A model generated the notes under the pieces. It was not told the origin of the DNA. It searched no databases and saw only the letters and a program-made list of their open reading frames with translations. From assembly GCA_947650285.1 (NCBI GenBank), contig CANTFL010001445.1, positions 186,001 through 250,000 of the forward strand: 64,000 nucleotides of DNA. Reading direction: 5' to 3'. Of this stretch, positions 42,894 to 56,003 are shown one piece after another (position 1 is the first letter of the stretch; each line of letters begins with the position of its first letter). The stretch comes from Hyaloperonospora brassicae. Its lineage: Eukaryota; Oomycota; Peronosporomycetes; Peronosporales; Peronosporaceae. A program made the position numbers and the translations under genes.

Positions 42894-45800
42894 TAGGACG
42901 AATATAACATGCCACGTTTGAGGACTTAAATATACATACACCATTCGTTCTCATAAACTGAGCTCAACGTCTAGCGCTGACCCTTTCTTATAAGCGTACT
43001 GTGTACTCCCATCGTACTGGGCACTTGTTCTCACTTCAGTCAGTGGGAGCTTGCTACACAATATTGGCTCTGCGTAGCGTCCTGTGCCCGGTTACAGCTG
43101 AGACCTCACGACGTTGCGCAACATGGCCGACCCTGTCGTCTACGCGGCACCACACTCCATCTATCTACTTCAGGACGTCTTCTCCCACTCGACGGACTTC
43201 ACGCGCAGCTAAACGTTCAATCGATTTTTCCTAAATACGTGGAAAGGCGCCTGTCATCATGACATTGTAGAACAATTTTGCTATATAGACCATTGCGTCT
43301 GCGCCGAGACACTCGGGCAATGGCAAATAGCCGATAGTTGATTGTCATACACCAGAGTTAAAATACACCGGACGCTCTGGCGCTTACGCCGTATGAAATG
43401 GTGACCGCTACGACCACAGAAGGGTCCGGGTAGGTTGTGTTGAGTCTTAAGCGGGTGGCGTCTGCTTTGTAGCTCGTAAGCTGCCGCCCAAGCAATTGCA
43501 ACATTAGATGTTTGTTAGAATTGGTGGAGAGGAGACTGACTTTGTATGCTGTCGTGCGTTGCAGCCGCATGAGCTCCAACGGCCTTGATAGCGAGTCACT
43601 AGACGTCGTCTCGAACAAGACTGACGTATGTTGATATAGAGCGAAGTAGAGGAAGAATAAGAAGAAGAAGAAGCGAAAGGTGGCTGGACGTTGACTGTGA
43701 CCTGACATTGATGTGCTGGTCTCTTGGCTGTAGGTAATCTCACGACTGGGTCTACCGATATACGGATACGGTTACGACCACGGCGACCATCGTAAAGGTC
43801 GTCGGAATCGCATTGAGCACGTAAATAGTAAGACCAAGTACGCCAAGTTGAGTCTTCTCATCTAGAACAGCATTAAAAGACCGTTGGGCCACGCTTATTT
43901 AATTGCTGAAGCGATCTAGAACATGAAGAAGGACGAGTATGCGTCGATAATATCACATGTGACATAGACCTATTCCTACCGCACGGAATGTCAGCTCTTT
44001 AAGATTTCAACAGCTCGCCCTAGGGATTCAGGACGCTCTGCGCCAGCCGCTGATAAACTGGACAAATAATACATTGCTGTTATAAAAGACAAATTCCTCT
44101 GATCTGTGTGACGTCGAGTCGCTTGAGTTTAGTAGTGTGAATTTATCACTAACGATAATTGCATGTTTTGGTGTCAGGGGTCGTTTATCAAATTCGTAGT
44201 CAGCGTCCTTTCACAGTCCTTTCACGACATATACCCATTTGTATACAAATGTCCTCGCATTTCTCTAATTAGTTGAGCACGAGCATGGGCAGGGCAATTT
44301 TAGCTTCTCTGAGTGCCTTTACCTTAACTGGACACAATGCTTGCTAGTGAACTAATTGTGCCTTTGCGTTGTAAGAAGCTATTGTTCTGGCTGGTCACGA
44401 AGGATTAAGGTTCAACGACAATACCATTGATAGGAACGTTCCTGTCTCACCTGATTGGCTGTAGAGTGACATCTTGACAGGTGGGACAAGCAGATGCGGG
44501 CATCGAGAGAAGAGGTGACCGATGGGACGAAGAGGGAAGGACGTCACGTTACTAGTTGGCACATGGTAGTGGATGTAAGAGCGCCACATGACATGGTCAA
44601 GTTGTCGTACCGTTGAGGATTTTTGTCGGGTGTTGACAAACAAAGTAATCAACGCTTAATATATAACAATCTCAATTCTACCTGTCTTGCGCTTAGGGCA
44701 CAAGTACGTCTACACTTCAACACGCACTTGGCTTCTCCGGAATGACATAAGACCGTAAGACGTAGTAAATGATTATAGGCAGAACGTCGCTGACATCCTG
44801 AATATAGCGTTTGTGACGAAACGCACACGCTTGTCAGAAGCAGTGTAGAGTAGACACCATAAACGCCTCATTCTCACCAGCGCTTCGAGCATTCTTCTCG
44901 TGTCTGCAATTTTCCCACCATCTCTTTACACATCCATCTCTCGATCTCTGGGCATCTCTCGTGCTTGGAATATCTTCTACACGCCGCATGAGCCATTCGT
45001 TATGCGAATCCGTGCCGGTTATGAGACCGTCTGCTGATTGATGCGAGTATGTCCAGTCCTTGTCTTTTGGGTTACATATTTAGACTAAGCAAAGCGAGAA
45101 CATCAATGCTTCCAAATTTTCAGTTTCGTCGCATCCGTCGTCTAATGTTCCGATTGCTGCAACGCGAAAGCCATCTGACGCCTTTCAATGCTCTCTATCT
45201 CACTTAGTCCAGTGTACTGGGGACAGCACAAAATGTGGCAAACAGTGCTTGACTAACGGCTTATATTCAAAACATGCTTACTCCTCACCTAATCGGCCGT
45301 TTTTGATAATCACAAAACCACCAGAGAAAGAGCTTCAAATTCTTGGTCTTTAGCGTTACAACTCTTATACTCAGCACTTGAAGCGACACAGTGTCCCAAG
45401 AGTCCATAGCATCATCTCATTGTCAGCTACAATACTACCTCCTTTGTTTGTAGCAGCATCTCGAACGCCCACTAGTCATCTTTTCCGCCGCTTGACCTTG
45501 GTATGATCTAGACTATCTTTAGCGCGTTCGCCAGACGTCTTAAGACTGATCTCCGTCGTCTCGTGCTATTTTTCTTTGAGACGCCGTCCAGACAGTCAGC
45601 ACCACAGTGCTTGATATCGTTGCAATCCACTGACAAAATGCTGCCAGCGCCTGCGTTGCTATATTTTCGTGCGCGCCAGCCCCAGCGCTTTGCTGTCCCT
45701 ACCTCCGCTCGTTGCCGTCCAATGCAATAGCTGCGTCCTTCGTGCGTGTCCCGTGTACAGTGTGTGGAATTAGACCGAAAGGGCGTGAGAAGCACGGAAA

Positions 45801-46042
45801 CCGCTGGAAAAAAGTTTATTTTTTGGGTCGCGGACTTCGTCGCCTTTGCACACGGATCTGAATGTTGTGCTGATGCCGCATTCATTAAGAGAATTTCCTG
45901 TAATAATACAGGAAAAATAACAGCAATTACGCTCTCGCCAGGGAAAAGTACAACGTAGAAACTCGTCCTATTGGTGTGTGTCTTCTACTACTTCTTCAAA
46001 TTTATCCACAACAGCACGTACTACTTCTTCTTCTTCTTCTTA

Positions 46043-46087
<45 letters not shown>

Positions 46088-47299
46088 TTGTTCGGCTGCT
46101 CCCACCTGTCTGCCTCGACCTTCTTGTTCTCCTGTCAAAGCTGACAGTGTCAGCCGAGTGTGAAGCGCCGTGGACAATCACAGACCGCCCGCGAGTCTCA
46201 ACCAACATCGTGGTCAACCGCTGCACATTCGGTAGTCTTCAGGCCATGACGAGCGCTTGCATAGCTACCAATGGATCATTGCGTTACCTCCGCAACGGGC
46301 ATACCAACCATCCTCGTGTGGCTCGCAAAACGATCTCACAAGTCCGAGCTCTCATGTGCTTCAGACAGAGCGCGAATTCAACGCCATCAACGGCCGCGGT
46401 TTTGTCCGGGCCACACGTACATCGAGACGCGTTAGCGCAGTAGATGACGACGGTCCTGATTGAACGCCACGCGTTCCTGATTCTCGAAGATGCCGACGCC
46501 ATCATGGTAGCATTAAAATGCGTATAGGGTACAATCTAATTAGGGCTTTGCTTGACGATTTACGATGTGAGTGTTTTCGACAAAATATAGCTCAAGCATC
46601 CTTTACTATTGTACGAAAGTAAATTTCGCTCAGAAATCTTTACGGGTTTGAGGGAAAAGCCATCAATGACTCAGTAGTTTTAGACTAACATTCAAGTAAG
46701 AACAAAAAACCTCACACCACTCAATTTTAATAATTTTTTACAATCACATCTAGTAGCACATATTACGCATTTATTCAATACATCAGAATCAGAAATCATT
46801 TAAACTTGAATCGAATCGAATTCTAGCTCGTATAACTCCAGCTTTATATTTGTTTATCGACGCAAGCCTTATTCACACGAACCCGACATATTTGCATTAC
46901 GTATATGTAGCTATGTACGTGTCCATAAACGTTTAGCATATGGCAAACATGCTCAGGATGGTGTTGAGCAGCAAGGTTTGATGAGAATATCGGCAGCGGC
47001 GACGGCACCAAAGTTTTGTGACGGGGTGCGGTGAAGGCACCACGTTATGGAGGACAAGTGGCAGAATCGTTTACGCTGTTTGTAAAATAGGTACAGCAGT
47101 ATTTTAAAGTTAGACGTGTTGGCTGAAAGAATGCAACGATAAGAAACAACGATGTTCCCTACGATTCTGAGCATGCTCACCGGCATTGCAGCAGAGTGGC
47201 GTATCTTGAACAAAAGCAGAATCACGATTGTCGATAAAAAATTTTCTTTTATCTGAAAAAGATTTTGTACTAGATTTTTTATGAGGAAAATTTCATATA
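42894..47299. other. Long unassigned region with triplet repeats
   Basis: About 4.4 kb without a gene I can support. Frames of up to ~155 codons occur but are low in complexity or lack motifs. Two adjacent microsatellites, CTT-type at about 46024-46040 and ACT-type (about 13 units) at about 46043-46081, generate long Leu, Thr or Ser runs in all frames. 46510-46760 resembles 56805-57000. Confidence 0.5.
46024..46082. repeat. (CTT)n and (ACT)n microsatellites
   Basis: Two adjoining triplet repeats are seen directly; the second has about 13 perfect units. Confidence 0.9.
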
Positions 47300-50200
47300 A
47301 TAGGACACTTCTTATCGGAAATTTGTAGAATAGGACACTTTTGTATAATCCACAGGATAGGACACTTTTTACCAGCTATAAGAGGAATACAAGACGTCGA
47401 ATGAACCTAGCGCGCGCAGCCTTTCTGCGTAGCGAAGCGATATGGCGATGGCTCCTTAAACACGAGATGGTGTTCCTCTTGCTGCACTTCAAGCTGGAAA
47501 GCGTCCCGCTGCTCCGCTCGGTGCAGTTTCGACCACCGGGTACGTCTCTCATTGTTTAACTGAAAACGAGGAACTGTTTGAGGAAATTTAACCCTTATCA
47601 GAGATCGACTGACGGAATTTTACGGTACCCTATATATGCATGACCGGAGTGGCACGTTATTATTTTATAACACACTATAGGTCTTGGAATACAAGAAAGA
47701 TGGATGACAATGGCAGAAGTGCAAAGAAAAGAGTGGGCGGGAGCGGCGATGGTTCTTGAGTGGTCCTTCCACGTGCTTGTTGACTGTTATGTCATGCTAA
47801 CGCCCGACCTGATGTGTCAAAATTGCAGGTTCGTGAGGACCGAGATAATCTGGTGATTAGCGAGAGGTCATTATCTTGGGAAGTTATGTGCATTTTGTAG
47901 ATATTTCCGTAAGTTGGTGTTTATTTTTGCAGTACAAATCGGATGGTCTTTATGGACGACTTTTATGAGATACTGTTTTGCTGTTTCTAATGAGTTGCCT
48001 GTAGACGTTTCATCGGAGGATGTATTACATCAGGGATTCAACCAAGAACATTGTTCTTGAACACTACTTTGGCGAAACGAAAAAGGGGGAGGGAAGTCAA
48101 GTACTGACACGTGTAATCAACGAAGGCTACGATCTAAATTGACTGCTACCCATTGCTACAGAATTTGTGTTAATCAATACTGCATCAAAACAAACAATAA
48201 GAGGAGAAGTAAACAATTACAATACGGATCCTCGCCCGCCTTCTTCTTTGTAATTCCGCTCGGTGTACTCCTCTCCTAACCAGATCACATATGAGCCTCC
48301 CTACAAGTTCTCCAATTGTGCCCAAGTTGTCAACATGTCTTGAAAGGGTTTTTTTCCATCTCTTTCTGCTAAAAACCGATTTACTTTTTGCGTCTCTTAA
48401 CAAGTCGTCATCGGGGCCAAGAAACCTTAGGTGGTAAAAGTGGTGACAGCGAGATACTTACAATTAAGACTGGAACGTATGGACGGTTGTATGTTGCGCG
48501 ATAGGTGTCACTGGTGTAGAATTTGTCGATAAATGTGATTGGGGCCACCTTCACTTTCAATGCAAACGCACAAACGTGGCGGCAAGGCATAAGGAAGTTC
48601 TGATACCTTCCACAGGTGCAACTACCAATCGGACGATCCGAAGTTGAAGGGTTAATTACATATTGGTAATTTAATCCAACTACGACTGTTCTACAAGTTT
48701 GTTCCGCCGGGAAGACGGTGTACACCTTAGCAGCATGTAACTCCGCACCAAATCTCTTCATCGTTAACGGCACCAACGGTGCAACCCAACCATTTGCGGA
48801 CTGCGCCCGTTTTAAACAAATTCTTCATTTGATGGTGATACAAAGCGTCCAGCATCTGAAGAGAAAGTAATTCTTGCATCTGCTTCAGAAAAGAGTTTAC
48901 AATCTCTACTAAGTTTGAAGTGACATGTACGAAACGGTGAACGTCACAAGCGTATGTTGCCCATTGATTGTGCGGGATTTCCATTATGTAATCGGCAGCA
49001 AGAGGCCTAATTTTACGGAATTGATCGATAAACTTGCCGAAATCAGCTTTGTTATTGGCGTAGACGCATTTCCAGAAAAGGCTAATGTAGCAAAAACATA
49101 CGGATCAGTGTCAATCATGACTTTCCATCATTCCTCAACAGCTTGACTCGGATAGTACATGCCTTTTGATGACTATTCGATGTTTAGTTTGAACGTTTGA
49201 AGCAATATGATAGCAACAAAAGGCATTAGGAGAGTTCGGAAGACTTTTGGCCACTGAATTTACTAGCCATTTTTCACGGTCATTTACCACTACACTCCCA
49301 CGTTCGGTGATCCCAGGATGCGCTTTCCTCAAGCTAGTGAAGAACTAGACTAATGTCTCCTCACATTTATTTGGAACGATCGCCCATCTCAAAATCACCA
49401 GTTCATCCTAAGGATCCATTGTCGCAGCCAAAAAGAGGATTTAGACAAAGCGGATTTTGGTAAAGATCTAATCAACAGCCACAAAGCATCGAATGTGTTG
49501 AAACGTGTATCTCGTTGCACCCGGAGCGATGAATAGACTATGGAATCGTTTTTCCATGCCTTTTGCGCTTGAAACTTGTTGTGTTTTGAGTTTCACAATA
49601 TTTTCGGAATCCTCACGACAAGACATTGAACATAGCCTTCCACCAGATTGAAATGCTCCCGTTGCGCATTGATTGCCTCAGCACACGCTGCTCTTTTTGC
49701 TTTGTGAGCGGTATTATACGGAATGTCGACACCAAGTTTTCGTTTTAAAAACTCCTGAACATCCTTAATAGGAGCCTTGCTGGTCATTGTCATGCCTTCG
49801 CGAAGCTGCTTTACCAAAAATATGTGCTCACAATGGGACCCTTCGAGATTTCTTAAGCGATCCTTGGCATGAATGCTGATCCTGCACCTGACTGATACGA
49901 AATTGTTCAAATTTTGTGGAATGATATGCGGGCATATGAAGGACAATCGTCACCTGAACACTTAAGGTACACTCTTGTCTTGTTTCTGTCGGAGATTTTT
50001 TGTAGCTAATGTGAGATTTTGCTGCCTGTAACCAAAGGTCCATTATAGCTTCATCGATAGTAGCAAAGGATAGTCCTTTCAAAGCTGGCACGTCGGGAGT
50101 GATGGTAGGTGCCATGACGGTTTGTTGAAGATCCTGTTATAGAAGCAGATTTGGAAGAGATGGAAAGAGTGATCGTGAGGAATGATGTTTCGGAGATGAT

Positions 50201-50341
50201 CTTTCGAGACTGCGAAAGAATACTTAAGGGTTTTTCTTGCGTCGCTCGCGAGGCTCAGACCAAAAAGACTAAAAAGTGTCCTATCTTGTGAATAAATAAA
50301 AAGTGTCTTATTCTACGAATTTCCGATAAAAAGTGTCCTAT
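47300..50341 (-). mobile_element. SWIM-type MULE with repeated-motif TIRs
   Basis: Left end (47300 to about 47375) and right end (about 50265 to 50341) are inverted copies. Each contains three spaced copies of ATAGGACACTTTT or close variants, separated by TATCGGAAATTTGTAGA-like sequence. Between them a minus-strand transposase relic can be followed. Length is about 3 kb. No convincing target duplication was found at the estimated borders. Confidence 0.75.
48408..50115 (-). pseudogene. MULE transposase with SWIM finger, fragmented
   Basis: In N- to C-terminal order: 50115-49593 in two overlapping frames with a C/H-containing region (SHCEHIFLV) and APIKDVQEFLKRKLGVDIPY, typical of the DNA-binding part; 49332-49135 with core-like HPGITERGSVVVNDREKWLV; 48984-48727 with HVTSNLVEIVNSFLKQMQEL, the segment after the core; 48776-48408 with a SWIM zinc finger (CTCGRYQNFLMPCRHVCAFA) and the downstream TYRATYNRPYVPV motif. 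Several frameshifts and stops show it is inactive. Confidence 0.72.
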
Positions 50342-50790
50342 TGTATTAAGTTTTTGTATTTGTAATTTAATCACGTGATCAGCTTTAGAATTTTACGTAA
50401 GCGCGCTGTCGAGACTTGTTAATATTCGTCAATCGCTCTCCACAGCTGATGGTTCTTTTTTGGAACATGGGTCACGCCTATTCCTTTTAAACTTTACGCA
50501 ATAGTTAGAAAAATTATAAGCGTGCCAAAGACGAATATTAAAGCTATCAATCCTTAATCTAGGCCATACATTTCGCTTACGACATTAAGCTATCTCATTT
50601 GATGACAAAAAATTAGGTTGTTCCTTATCAGTTTCGTCGCCCAGAGCTGGCACCTCGATAGTACTTCAATAATTTATGACTGAGACAATATAAATCGACA
50701 ACGTGCAAACTACATCCAAGATAGACTTTTTACAGCGCAAATTGTTTTTACATTGAATACAATTAGGCCAACGAAATGCAGAATATCCGA
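50342..50790. other. Spacer between MULE and gypsy relic
   Basis: AT-rich sequence of about 450 bp with no motif or repeat that I can assign. Confidence 0.5.
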
Positions 50791-53790
50791 AAAGACTAAA
50801 TAGCCGGAAGATGTAGCGACCGAAGGTGCAAATGAGCATGATTGAAGGTGTGCAATAGGCAAAAGATTATGTCGAGGATAAAATAGACGTTGATGAGTAC
50901 ACTATCAACGCGGTACAAGTGAAGAAGTCTACTCAGCTACTATATCTGTTATATACAAGAGGCGTCATTGATGGTTTACAGGAGACAAAATTACTGGATT
51001 GTGGACCCTCTACCAATGTCATCATCCCCGAACTGGCCCCAGTTTATGTCAGTAAGAATTGAAGAAACCTGAAAGTATCTGGTGGATTTCTTACGAATTC
51101 TGTGTAGCTGTCGAAAACTGAAGCGACTGTCCATAACAGTAAAGGCAAGCCTTCTAAAGTAGTATATACAAAGATTCGTTTAGTACTGAGCATACCTAAT
51201 TTTTGATCTTCCGTGGTTTGATAACACGGGACGCGAGTAGACTAAGAGATATGATTTGATTGACAACAAACAGGTCATGTCAACGTTAATGGACATTTCA
51301 AGAAAGTGCTAATGCATACGGATTTTTGCAACAAAGCGATGAAGTCATCTGACCATTCAGAAAGGACTTATGTGCACATAACCGAATACGCCGAGCTGTG
51401 TTTTGAAAGAGCTGCCACTCTAGAATTAAATACCAAAACACCAGAATATTCTCGAGGAATATCTCGGATACCCGTAAAACATTTTCTAGAAATGTCACTG
51501 AACGATTCTACTACCACGTGCCGTGTTGTCTGAAGTCGAAATTAAACCTTATGCGGTTCCAAGCTTCCACAACCCATTCCGTTTGTCCAAGACAAAATAT
51601 AGCTTTTAAGTTTCTTATTTCGGAAAATTCGAATTATATGGGTAGAGCCTTCATTATACTGTGGGTATCAAATATGTTCGGCATACCAAAAAAGGCCATG
51701 GTACGAGATACGATACGAGTGGCTCAGGACAGAAAATTGGTCCTAACAGATTAGCTAGGATACAAATCATCGCTACATGAACAGTCACTTTGAAGATTCT
51801 AAATTCCTGCTTCCCTTTTTTATAATATATTTGATCGAATCGTGAGATGCGCCATCTACACGGTGATTGACTTGAAACAGGGCTATCATTAGATGCTTGT
51901 CAGCAACTTGAGGCTTAAATACAAATTATAATGCACGCATAAGGGTACTTACCAAAGGTGCGTCGCTTCAAATTGGTTGGATGGAATGCCTGGAATTTAA
52001 TAAAGACTAATGTTATAACTTTTTGACAAAGTTGATTTGTTGTCGTTTTCTCAGACGACATTCGTTTTTTCTTAATCAAAATTGAACCATACGAATCAAC
52101 TTCCCAAGATGTTTTAATTGGTGCGTCTAAAAGGCTGTACTGTACGTCTACAGAAGCTTGTGCCTTAATGATAAAAACAATGTTGAGGTTTTGAGTCACA
52201 CCGTCCTCAATAATAGATGACTTTAAACAAGCGAAAAGAGTCGGCGATCGAGAAAATGCCGGCACCAAGCACGCAAAAGAAGCATAATATATATTTGGTT
52301 CCAGCTAGCTACTACCGAAGCTTTGTAACGTTACACAGCCAGCTTTCCCCTAACCAAGTTGGTCTAGAATGACGTTCGATGGGAGTTGATACTCGAACAA
52401 GAGAAGGCCTTTTAAGATGAAACTAACACTAGCAAGCCTATGAGCTACAAATAACAAAATGCTCAAAGTCGTTTATCGTCACTACCGATGCTTCCAATTG
52501 CTGTATAGGCGGCATTCTGTCACAGATCACTTCTGGAGAAGACCGCCATATCACAATTTAGACTAAGACATTTGGGGATCAAGATCAAGAAGAAGGCCGG
52601 CCTGCCCACATACAAGAATCATCAGAGATCAAGACTACTTTAACCAAATGATGACGTTGGCTCCATGGAAGTCCATTAGATGTTTAAACGACAACAACGT
52701 GTGTAATTGGTTACTTCACCATCCCGCCGTCACCCTAAAAATGTCACGCATGATGTTTTTTCTCTTTCGATATGAGTTTACGCTGCATCATATCTTAGGT
52801 ACTACCAACGTTGCAACTGATGCATTATATCGGCCACGTATCGACGGTCCGTGCGCAGTAACAAGTCCCACTTTAATGTCAATCGTTCATGACAATGGAT
52901 CCGATTGTGGCACTCGCGGTATGAAGCTTCGTCGTCACAGCCTTTCAACGGCATTATAATCTTCCTTTTCTGTCTTACACAGGATTATCATCTGGAAGTA
53001 CAGACTTTTTTGGGGGTATAAATATCATACACTGTTGCAGTATCTCAATTGCAGCAACTACATATTCTGGGTCAAGTCCATCACATCGATCTCGTTGTAT
53101 TAAATATAAAGCCTATTTCCACAGTTTAATTAGCGTTCACAGTAGCGTTTGCCAAGGATTACGAACCTAAGAGCGCAATACACGTAATTCATGGCACATG
53201 AATGATGATATATGAATTCTTATACGCTACGACAAACCACGCTGTGACTTAATTTTGCGTCCACACAGGTGATCAACTTATCCCGAACCGATAAAAAAAT
53301 TATATATAAAACACTGTAGCCCACCTAGGTGTACTACGAACACATCTTTCGGTGGCACACTGGTATTTATGGTCAAAATTAGCAAACGATGTTTGTGTTT
53401 CTCTATCAAGATATGGCACATGAGCGCGATGGAAGACGAGCACGGATTGAAATGGGAAAGCATATTCCCATTCATATACAGATAAAACTTCTAGGAAGTT
53501 GTCCCTTTGGAATTTATAACTGGACGGGCCAGCGACGTGCGGATTTAATGTCACCGTGGCAGTGATTCAGACAATGTCGAAGCGACCAAGGTATTCACCA
53601 ACACACACCATCACAGATGCGGAGCAAGAAACAAGACTCTTTTTATTCTTGTTGGACGCCACAGTATGTCAAAGGTCATACTTAGCGATCGCAATTCAAT
53701 GTTTACGTCACCCCTTTACAAAAGTCACTCGTGGCCATATTGCGTTACAAGCTATCAATTACTGCATCGCACCTCGCGCACGCTGAGACC
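50790..53790 (+). mobile_element. Decayed gypsy retrotransposon of another lineage
   Basis: Plus-strand relic in many frames, in pol order: protease motif LLDCGPSTNV near 50990-51025; RT strand VIDLKQGYH near 51860-51890; a connection segment ASYYRSFV near 52305; RNase H TTDASNCCIGGILSQ near 52480-52525 and FTLHHILGTTNVATDAL near 52770-52830; integrase core fragments near 53530-53650 (GFNVTVAVIQTMSKRPRYSP, THTITDAEQETRLFLF). The protein sequence is closer to common oomycete gypsy elements than to A-D. No LTRs of its own were identified with confidence. Confidence 0.7.
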
Positions 53791-53956
53791 GATTGAATCG
53801 GCATATTCTAGTTATGGAATTATCTATAAGCTGTAGGGTATTGTACCATGGTGATGATTGGTCTGTTCCCCGTTACCATCAAGTTTGTGCATGATTCGCT
53901 AGTCATCAAGCCAACACATCTGTAACCCTTCGAAATTGACACAGGGCAACAAGTAA

Positions 53957-54399
53957 GGTAACGGGGTGAGCCCGTTACAAAAAAATGATATTTCCGTCTC
54001 AAATTTTAAAAATTATCTATTTCGATAATAATCAATTGACATTACTCGTAAGGAGTAAGATCAAAGAAATATTACCCCCGAGGGTAATATTGGTTTGATA
54101 GGTTGATCCACTTAATGGTTGATGTTCAAGGTACATTAACAAAATTAACCACCAATCGCTGCTGGACGCGCGCAATAGGTGGTAAGTAAGAAGCCCACAT
54201 AGGAGATTGTAGCATAATATGGATATCTCAAGAAGATGATTAAACAAGAAAATAACTATTATATACAGTTCTACTTTTTTCTTAGACAGACAGAGTTTTC
54301 GAGTTCTGCCTACTTCGCTGCGCTTCCTCACGTCACGTGTACGTGACGTCGGGTGCACACAACCTCGTGTTGAATTGACACAAGGCGTTCCCCGTTATA
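53957..54399 (+). repeat. Solo LTR, third subfamily
   Basis: This ~443 bp segment follows the family LTR plan: GTAACGGG/CCCGTTAC stem at the start, the CCAATCGCTGCTGGACGCGCGCAA-type block, CGCTTCCTCACGTCACGTGTACGT, and a CCCCGTTATA end. Short flanks AGTAA and GGTAA are similar but not identical. The stem 54068-54077 with 54082-54091 (AATATTACCC/GGGTAATATT) corresponds to AATATCACC/GGTGATATT of B with a paired C:G to T:A change. Confidence 0.75.
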
Positions 54400-54893
54400 G
54401 GTAAACATTGTTTTTGCTTAATTATCATATAGAAGGTGGAAAGCAGATATGCGCTATCGATTTTTTAAGAAATTTTGCATTAAGAGGCAAAAGGGTTTTA
54501 AGCCAGCAAGAACTAATTTATAGTTAAACAACATTAAATATCCGACCGCACTTGAATAACATATTAAAAGTATTGACCAATAGTGTGAGCCTAGTGATAT
54601 AAAACTCTTTTTTAAGGAGTCAAATTGCACAAAGGCAAAAATACATCCAATCAGAGAGCAGATGGACAAGTACAGCTCTCTCAGCTACCTTTCCGACGTA
54701 TCAGGTCGGAGAGAACAGTGCTGTTATGGTTATCCCTTTTTAAACACCAAGTTTTTCGCATATTAAAAATAATACACAAGCTCCGACATCTCCGACAAAG
54801 GGTACTCAATCGAATATTTTACAAACGACATTCAAGCTTTAACATCTCCACCGAGGATAAATCTGACCGACCTAGCACCTGCCAGCACAAAGC
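54400..54893. other. Stretch before the recombinase fragment, nothing recognised
   Basis: AT-rich sequence; a plus-strand frame (54625-54903) leads towards the recombinase fragment but shows no clear motif and may be a decayed upstream part of it. Confidence 0.4.
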
Positions 54894-55421
54894 GTGCCCG
54901 TGAGAACGCAGCGCGCTCTTTATAAAGTTATTCGAGCAGGAGGAGGTTTCTTGGGTGCACCTGCAACAGTGCATGCAGCGCGAGAGGGCATTCTCGCACT
55001 AGAAGATGTGATGGACAAGTTTGGCATGTATCTCGCGTTCAAAGAAAGCCGAAAGAGACAGCTCTTAGCTCGACACTCGGTCCTGCAGTACTTTCGACAA
55101 GCCAAGAATTGGCTGCTGGAACAGTTCCCACAGCATCGAGCATGGGTTGAAAATAATTTGCTCAAGAAAGGACAGACACTTGAATTCCATTGCATGAAGC
55201 GTGAGTCAGGGTCGTTTGTAAACAAGGCCGCAGCATGCACAAAGTCTGCTCTTAAGAAAATGATGGAACACTTGTATTCAACTGCGGTCACTAGTGCTGA
55301 CTACCAAGATGCGGCGCTGTTGTATTTGATTTGGTACCTCTTTGGGCGTGCTTCGGACCTTAAAGCCGCCGGGCGCATTGTAGATCCAGCACCTGCGCAT
55401 ACTAAAAAGATCATCGGATAG
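54894..55421 (+). pseudogene. Crypton-like tyrosine recombinase fragment
   Basis: The open frame of about 175 codons has no proper ATG at its start. It resembles the oomycete family of phage-integrase-type (Crypton-like) recombinases: a helical N-terminal part with FGMYLAFKESRKRQLLARHS and YFRQAKNWLLEQFPQHRAWV, then SADYQDAALLYLIWYLFGRA-SDL, where the Arg of the last block fits the first catalytic Arg. The remaining catalytic residues (HXXR and Tyr) would lie downstream, where the frame ends after AHTKKIIG. It is therefore truncated. Family assignment rests on memory of pattern. Confidence 0.5.
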
Positions 55422-55665
55422 ATTGATAACCCGCAGTACCCATAGAAGATGGTCTTCTTGCCATTGTATACATGCTGAGTGATTCCGCACTAAAGAAGGA
55501 GAAATACAACAAGTACATATTAACAAGATCGGCGAGACACTTTAGCTCGTCTTTACTCTCATGATACAGCTTATATACATCATAGTACAACAATCCATTT
55601 TACCCTTAAATGTTGAGGTCAGATCTCTCAAAATATTCTTGGACATGACAATATCGTATCACGAT

Positions 55666-56003
55666 GTACACCATTTACGCACGGAAAACATGTCATCCAA
55701 GTAGCACACGGGAGGCATGTAGTCTACCATGTAGCTGCTTACCTGTCATGGAAGCAACATAACGATTAATGCGCAGTCAATAACGCGCGTATAAATACAC
55801 ATGGACACGGGTGCAAGTACGCAGCAAAAGCGTTGTGCACCATTTACGCACGGGGTACAGGTCATTCAAGAAGCACACGGGCGGAATGTAGTCCACCATG
55901 TGGCTTCTTGCCTGTCATCGAATACAACATAACGATCAATGCGCAGTCAATAACGCGCGTATAAGTACTTATGAAAACGGGTGCGCGTGCATATACATTG
56001 AAT
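55666..56003. repeat. Tandem duplication, two ~169 bp units
   Basis: Unit 1 starts at about 55666 and unit 2 at about 55835. Both begin with GTACACCATTTACGCACGG or a close variant and share AATGCGCAGTCAATAACGCG near the end. In unit 2, CAAGAAGC and GCTTCTTG flank a ~27 nt centre, with ACAGG and CCTGT outside, giving a long interrupted stem; in unit 1 the corresponding arms are AAGTAGC and GCTGCTT. Confidence 0.85.

Noticed and set aside
45976..46443. A 155-codon frame with a long Leu run, and Ser- and Thr-run frames in other frames
   Set aside because: These runs are products of the CTT and ACT microsatellites; no protein-like region beyond them could be recognised.
50790..54399. Treating the LTR at 53957 as the 3' LTR of the preceding gypsy relic
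   Set aside because: The relic's protein belongs to another lineage than A-D while this LTR is of the A-D type, and no matching LTR is found upstream.
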